DNA from: Promethearchaeota archaeon
GTDB lineage: Archaea > Asgardarchaeota > Lokiarchaeia > Sigynarchaeales > SOKP01
DNA: 16,961 bases
Direction of reading: 5' to 3'
Assembly: GCA_019894875.1 (NCBI GenBank)
Contig: JAGXNR010000057.1
Coordinates: 1 to 16,961, forward strand
Below, piece after piece: positions 14,353-16,961 of this stretch. Within the stretch, counting starts at the first letter, position 1; each line of letters begins with the position of its first letter. A model generated the notes under the pieces. That model saw only the letters and a list, made by a program, of their open reading frames with translations, was not told the origin of the DNA and searched no databases. The translations under genes and the position numbers were made by a program.

Positions 14353-14400
14353 AGGTAAGGCGTTTTTAATAACAGGGGATATTATTAGCCTGTTTTACCT
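14353..14400 (+). repeat. imperfect 48-nt hairpin at predicted mRNA 5' end
   Basis: AGGTAA at 14353-14358 is the exact reverse complement of TTACCT at 14395-14400. An inner AATAA at about 14368-14372 can pair with TTATT at about 14382-14386 around a G-rich loop (CAGGGGATA), and GG at 14359-14360 can pair with CC at 14389-14390. The structure would sit at or near the predicted transcript start and could stabilise the mRNA or act as an operator. Confidence 0.4.
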
Positions 14401-14456
14401 TCAAATTTGAAGCTAGCAATAATCACATATACGATACCGGAATTTGAGAGAAAGCT

Positions 14457-16961
14457 ATGAGATTAAAATCATTCAAAAATTCCTTTTTAGATTTATCTAT
14501 ATTACTAATAGTTCTGTGTTTTGCAGCTGGGTTTATATATAATCCGTTTAACGATAAATTGCTTAAAAGTCAAGATGATACTTTTAACAATATTTTTGGA
14601 CCAGAAACATCGGTCATTCAGCCTAATGGGAAACCCTTAACAGTTTATCAATATGCAAATATATCAAATAGTTATTCTGATTCAGATTTACCTTTAAATG
14701 TAAGCTTTACATTAGCTCAAGATTGGACTTCAAAAAACATTACTATTTATTACGATGGTGTCTCTCAAAAGAAAGATCGGGTTGTTAATGGTGATTTTGA
14801 TTCCGATATTAGTGAATGGACATATATAAGTAATGCACCTGAAGAGTATGTAAATAGAGGATGGGATGCGAGTGGAAATCCAGATGGTTCAATGGTAATT
14901 AAAACTAGTACTGGTCAGAAATTAGAGGGAGAATACGGTTATTTCGAGCAAACTATTTCAATTCCTGAAGGATTAGGTAAGAAAGACGCAAGCTTTACCT
15001 TTGATTATTTTTATAATAATGGTTTTTTAAATTTTTACAATGTTAACGTTTATATGGCAATTATAGTTGGGGATGTTGAAAAAAACAAAACAATTGATTT
15101 ACAATATATATCAAGGCTTTATTGGGATTCTCTAAGCATGGAATATAACCCCTCGGATTTTGGTCAAGAGCTACCGGGGAATCTTTCTTTTAGAATAGGA
15201 TTTTATACAAGTGATGATACTTCAGTTTCAAATTGGGGAGATTTTCAGATTGATAATGTTGAATTCACTCTTTGGACTGAACCAAGTCAAGAGGGATTAA
15301 TTAGAGCATATGATAATGAATTTAATCAAAATCATACTTACTATAATACTACATATGGAAAGGGATACTCATTTTTGGATAGTGAGAGAATCCGGAGCCC
15401 CAGTGATGATGTAATCATTTCTTTATACCAAAATATTTCGGATGTTCTTGATTTTTCCGTAGATAATATTTACATTCTCTCAACATCTGTGAAAGTATTA
15501 AACTCTACATTCTCCGGTTCGGATGGGTGTTTTTATACATTAGGAGAGCAAATAGAGTGGCAGACTGAATTTTCTGTATCGATTCCACCAAACTATGTAA
15601 GTTGGTTAGAAGTAGTTAAACCATCTAATTGGAATTTTACGAGTATAAAGGATGGGTATGAAGATGAACAAGTTGAATTTTGTGTGGGAACTGAAGGAAG
15701 CGTAAAAATGGTTATAATTCCAAATGATATAGTTAGCTTAGGCTTATGGAAACTCAAAGCCATCAGTGAGAATTATATTATCAACGGAAATTTAGAAGTT
15801 ATGGAAGATGATCAATTTAAAAATAGTTCTTCTTTAACATTTGGGAATATTTTCAGAGTGAGTGTCTCTTTAAATAATTCGGTCTCATACAATAACACAT
15901 TGGTTAACTGTTCAATCTATTATTCAAATCATACGATTCTTTGGGGGGAAGAAAAAGAACCAGATTCTTCAGAAATAGATTTTGGCAATTTTACTGTTGG
16001 TTTGAATATGACTGTTGGACAATATCAGGTAAAAATATTCTGGTCGAACAATGAATCAAGCTTAAATCGGGATCAAATAGGTTATACACAATTCAAGTTT
16101 GATGTTTGGCACACTCCTAATCTAACTGCTATTGATTCGTATTTTGAAATGATTGCTGGTGATCCGCTTCTCTTAAAAGTTAAATTATCTGATTGTTGTA
16201 CGAATAAAACAATAGATTTTGCCACAATAAATTATAATTCTACATATGGGATATATGGGACCATGACTTATCAAGGATTGGGAATATATTTAGCGGAATT
16301 AGATACTAGCTCTTTAGAACTAGGAAATTACTATTTCTCCTTTAATACCTCAAAAGAATATTATAAAGAGCTATTTCTGAATGATTTAATAAATTTAAAG
16401 ATAATAGCCCAACCAATAGTATTAGAAACACCCCATTCAGTCATAAACTCAATGGCAAATGATTATGCTATATGTCAAGTCAATGTAACTGGCGGACATT
16501 CTGGTACATTAATTTGGCCTGCAAATATAAGTACTGATTGGCAAAATCCGTATTCAGTTGTAGAACATTTTAATGGTACCTATACATTAAATTTCTCTAC
16601 ATACAATTTACCCACTTTAGGGATAGTTGAAACATACACCATCTCTATTTATGCAAATAAAACAAATTATGGGAGTAGTAATGGATTTGTTACTATTACT
16701 ATCCAACCAATTCAAACATTAGTGAATGTAAATGACACTATAATTACTACTGAAATAAATAAGAATTTTGAACTAATAGTAAATTATACGACTGAAGATT
16801 CTGGAGATTTAATTTTAGAGGCAATTTGTAGTGTATCATGGCCTGGATCATATAATGTGACAAATCTATTATGTGATTGTTTTATAATAGAGTTTAATAC
16901 TGAAGGTTTAAATATTGACACCTATACATCAATTATTAAATTGGAAAAAGCGGGATATCAG
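14457..16961 (+). CDS. large secreted/anchored surface protein with CBM4/9-like module, 3' partial
   Basis: The frame from ATG 14457 stays open for 835 codons to the window edge, so the C-terminus is missing. Residues 10-28 (FLDLSILLIVLCFAAGFIY) are a signal peptide or membrane anchor after a basic start. Everything downstream looks extracellular and beta-rich, with many N-x-S/T sequons and few Lys or Arg. Residues about 111-270 look like a carbohydrate-binding module of the CBM4/9 type: VVNGDF at the start, SEWTYISN after it, and IDNVEFTLW at the end. The rest resembles Ig-like repeats; FNGTYTLNFSTYN and LGNYYFSFNTS are matching strand pairs in successive repeats. Such long glycosylated proteins are typical of Lokiarchaeal cell surfaces. 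Glycan binding or adhesion is inferred, and no catalytic motif is visible. Upstream are a TATA-like box and a leader hairpin. Confidence 0.85.
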   Translation, partial: MRLKSFKNSFLDLSILLIVLCFAAGFIYNPFNDKLLKSQDDTFNNIFGPETSVIQPNGKPLTVYQYANISNSYSDSDLPLNVSFTLAQDWTSKNITIYYDGVSQKKDRVVNGDFDSDISEWTYISNAPEEYVNRGWDASGNPDGSMVIKTSTGQKLEGEYGYFEQTISIPEGLGKKDASFTFDYFYNNGFLNFYNVNVYMAIIVGDVEKNKTIDLQYISRLYWDSLSMEYNPSDFGQELPGNLSFRIGFYTSDDTSVSNWGDFQIDNVEFTLWTEPSQEGLIRAYDNEFNQNHTYYNTTYGKGYSFLDSERIRSPSDDVIISLYQNISDVLDFSVDNIYILSTSVKVLNSTFSGSDGCFYTLGEQIEWQTEFSVSIPPNYVSWLEVVKPSNWNFTSIKDGYEDEQVEFCVGTEGSVKMVIIPNDIVSLGLWKLKAISENYIINGNLEVMEDDQFKNSSSLTFGNIFRVSVSLNNSVSYNNTLVNCSIYYSNHTILWGEEKEPDSSEIDFGNFTVGLNMTVGQYQVKIFWSNNESSLNRDQIGYTQFKFDVWHTPNLTAIDSYFEMIAGDPLLLKVKLSDCCTNKTIDFATINYNSTYGIYGTMTYQGLGIYLAELDTSSLELGNYYFSFNTSKEYYKELFLNDLINLKIIAQPIVLETPHSVINSMANDYAICQVNVTGGHSGTLIWPANISTDWQNPYSVVEHFNGTYTLNFSTYNLPTLGIVETYTISIYANKTNYGSSNGFVTITIQPIQTLVNVNDTIITTEINKNFELIVNYTTEDSGDLILEAICSVSWPGSYNVTNLLCDCFIIEFNTEGLNIDTYTSIIKLEKAGYQ

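Larger units (their letters stand above)
14108..14456 (+). other. 349-nt intergenic region ahead of the surface protein
   Basis: No gene is seen on either strand here. The first 200 nt are featureless AT-rich sequence. The last 140 nt contain a TATA-like box at 14321-14330 and an imperfect inverted repeat at 14353-14400, described separately, and form the likely promoter and leader of the gene at 14457. Confidence 0.6.

Noticed and set aside
1..16961. CRISPR arrays, insertion sequences, att sites or phage genes.
   Set aside because: No regularly spaced repeats, transposase or integrase motifs, or long terminal repeats were seen on either strand.

Overview
The window looks like a stretch of an Asgard archaeal chromosome, most likely from the Lokiarchaeia. 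This is an inference from gene content, since no marker gene is present. The DNA is strongly AT-rich. Several start sites have archaeal TATA-like boxes about 28 to 35 nt upstream. Starts are mixed: ATG, TTG with a strong Shine-Dalgarno (SD) site, and near-leaderless. The gene content combines a Rab/Ras-like GTPase, two proteins with a longin/roadblock-like (profilin-like) domain, a Kre9/KNH-like surface protein and a very long sequon-rich surface protein. Bacterial-type acyl-CoA and flavin metabolism is also present. No tRNA, rRNA, CRISPR array, transposase or phage gene is visible.

Layout. 1-1405: a divergent small GTPase, then a FrnE/DsbA-like thiol oxidoreductase with a near-leaderless promoter. 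1531-3181: a membrane and surface block holding two genes that are each broken by one in-frame stop (TAG at 1714, TGA at 2849), with an intact 51-residue, extremely acidic microprotein between them. 3246-4985 (minus): a long acyl-CoA dehydrogenase homologue. 5141-6142: a 50-residue Cys-rich zinc-finger-like protein followed by an EFR1-type flavodoxin/ferredoxin fusion. 6410-7792: a cytoplasmic GH29-like glycosidase. 7941-8327: a stand-alone longin-like protein. 8580-9824: an FAD/NAD(P)H oxidoreductase with no canonical start codon in its frame. 9938-13399 (minus): an enoyl-CoA hydratase/isomerase homologue lacking both usual catalytic glutamates, a Cys-cluster/longin/helical-repeat protein, and a classical SDR. 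13514-14107: a flavin reductase-like split-barrel protein. 14457 to the window end: the first 835 codons of a secreted protein with a CBM4/9-like module, still open at the edge.

How the genes may work together. The acyl-CoA dehydrogenase, hydratase/isomerase homologue and SDR are the kinds of enzymes used in beta-oxidation-like chemistry. The EFR1 protein, FAD oxidoreductase and flavin reductase could handle the electrons. They are spread over both strands and interleaved with other genes, so this is a loose neighbourhood and not an operon. The GTPase and the two longin-like proteins fit the small-GTPase regulatory repertoire typical of Asgard archaea. Three coding anomalies (two internal stops and one missing start) lie within about 7 kb. 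Assembly error, real gene decay or recoding should be separated before those genes are interpreted.
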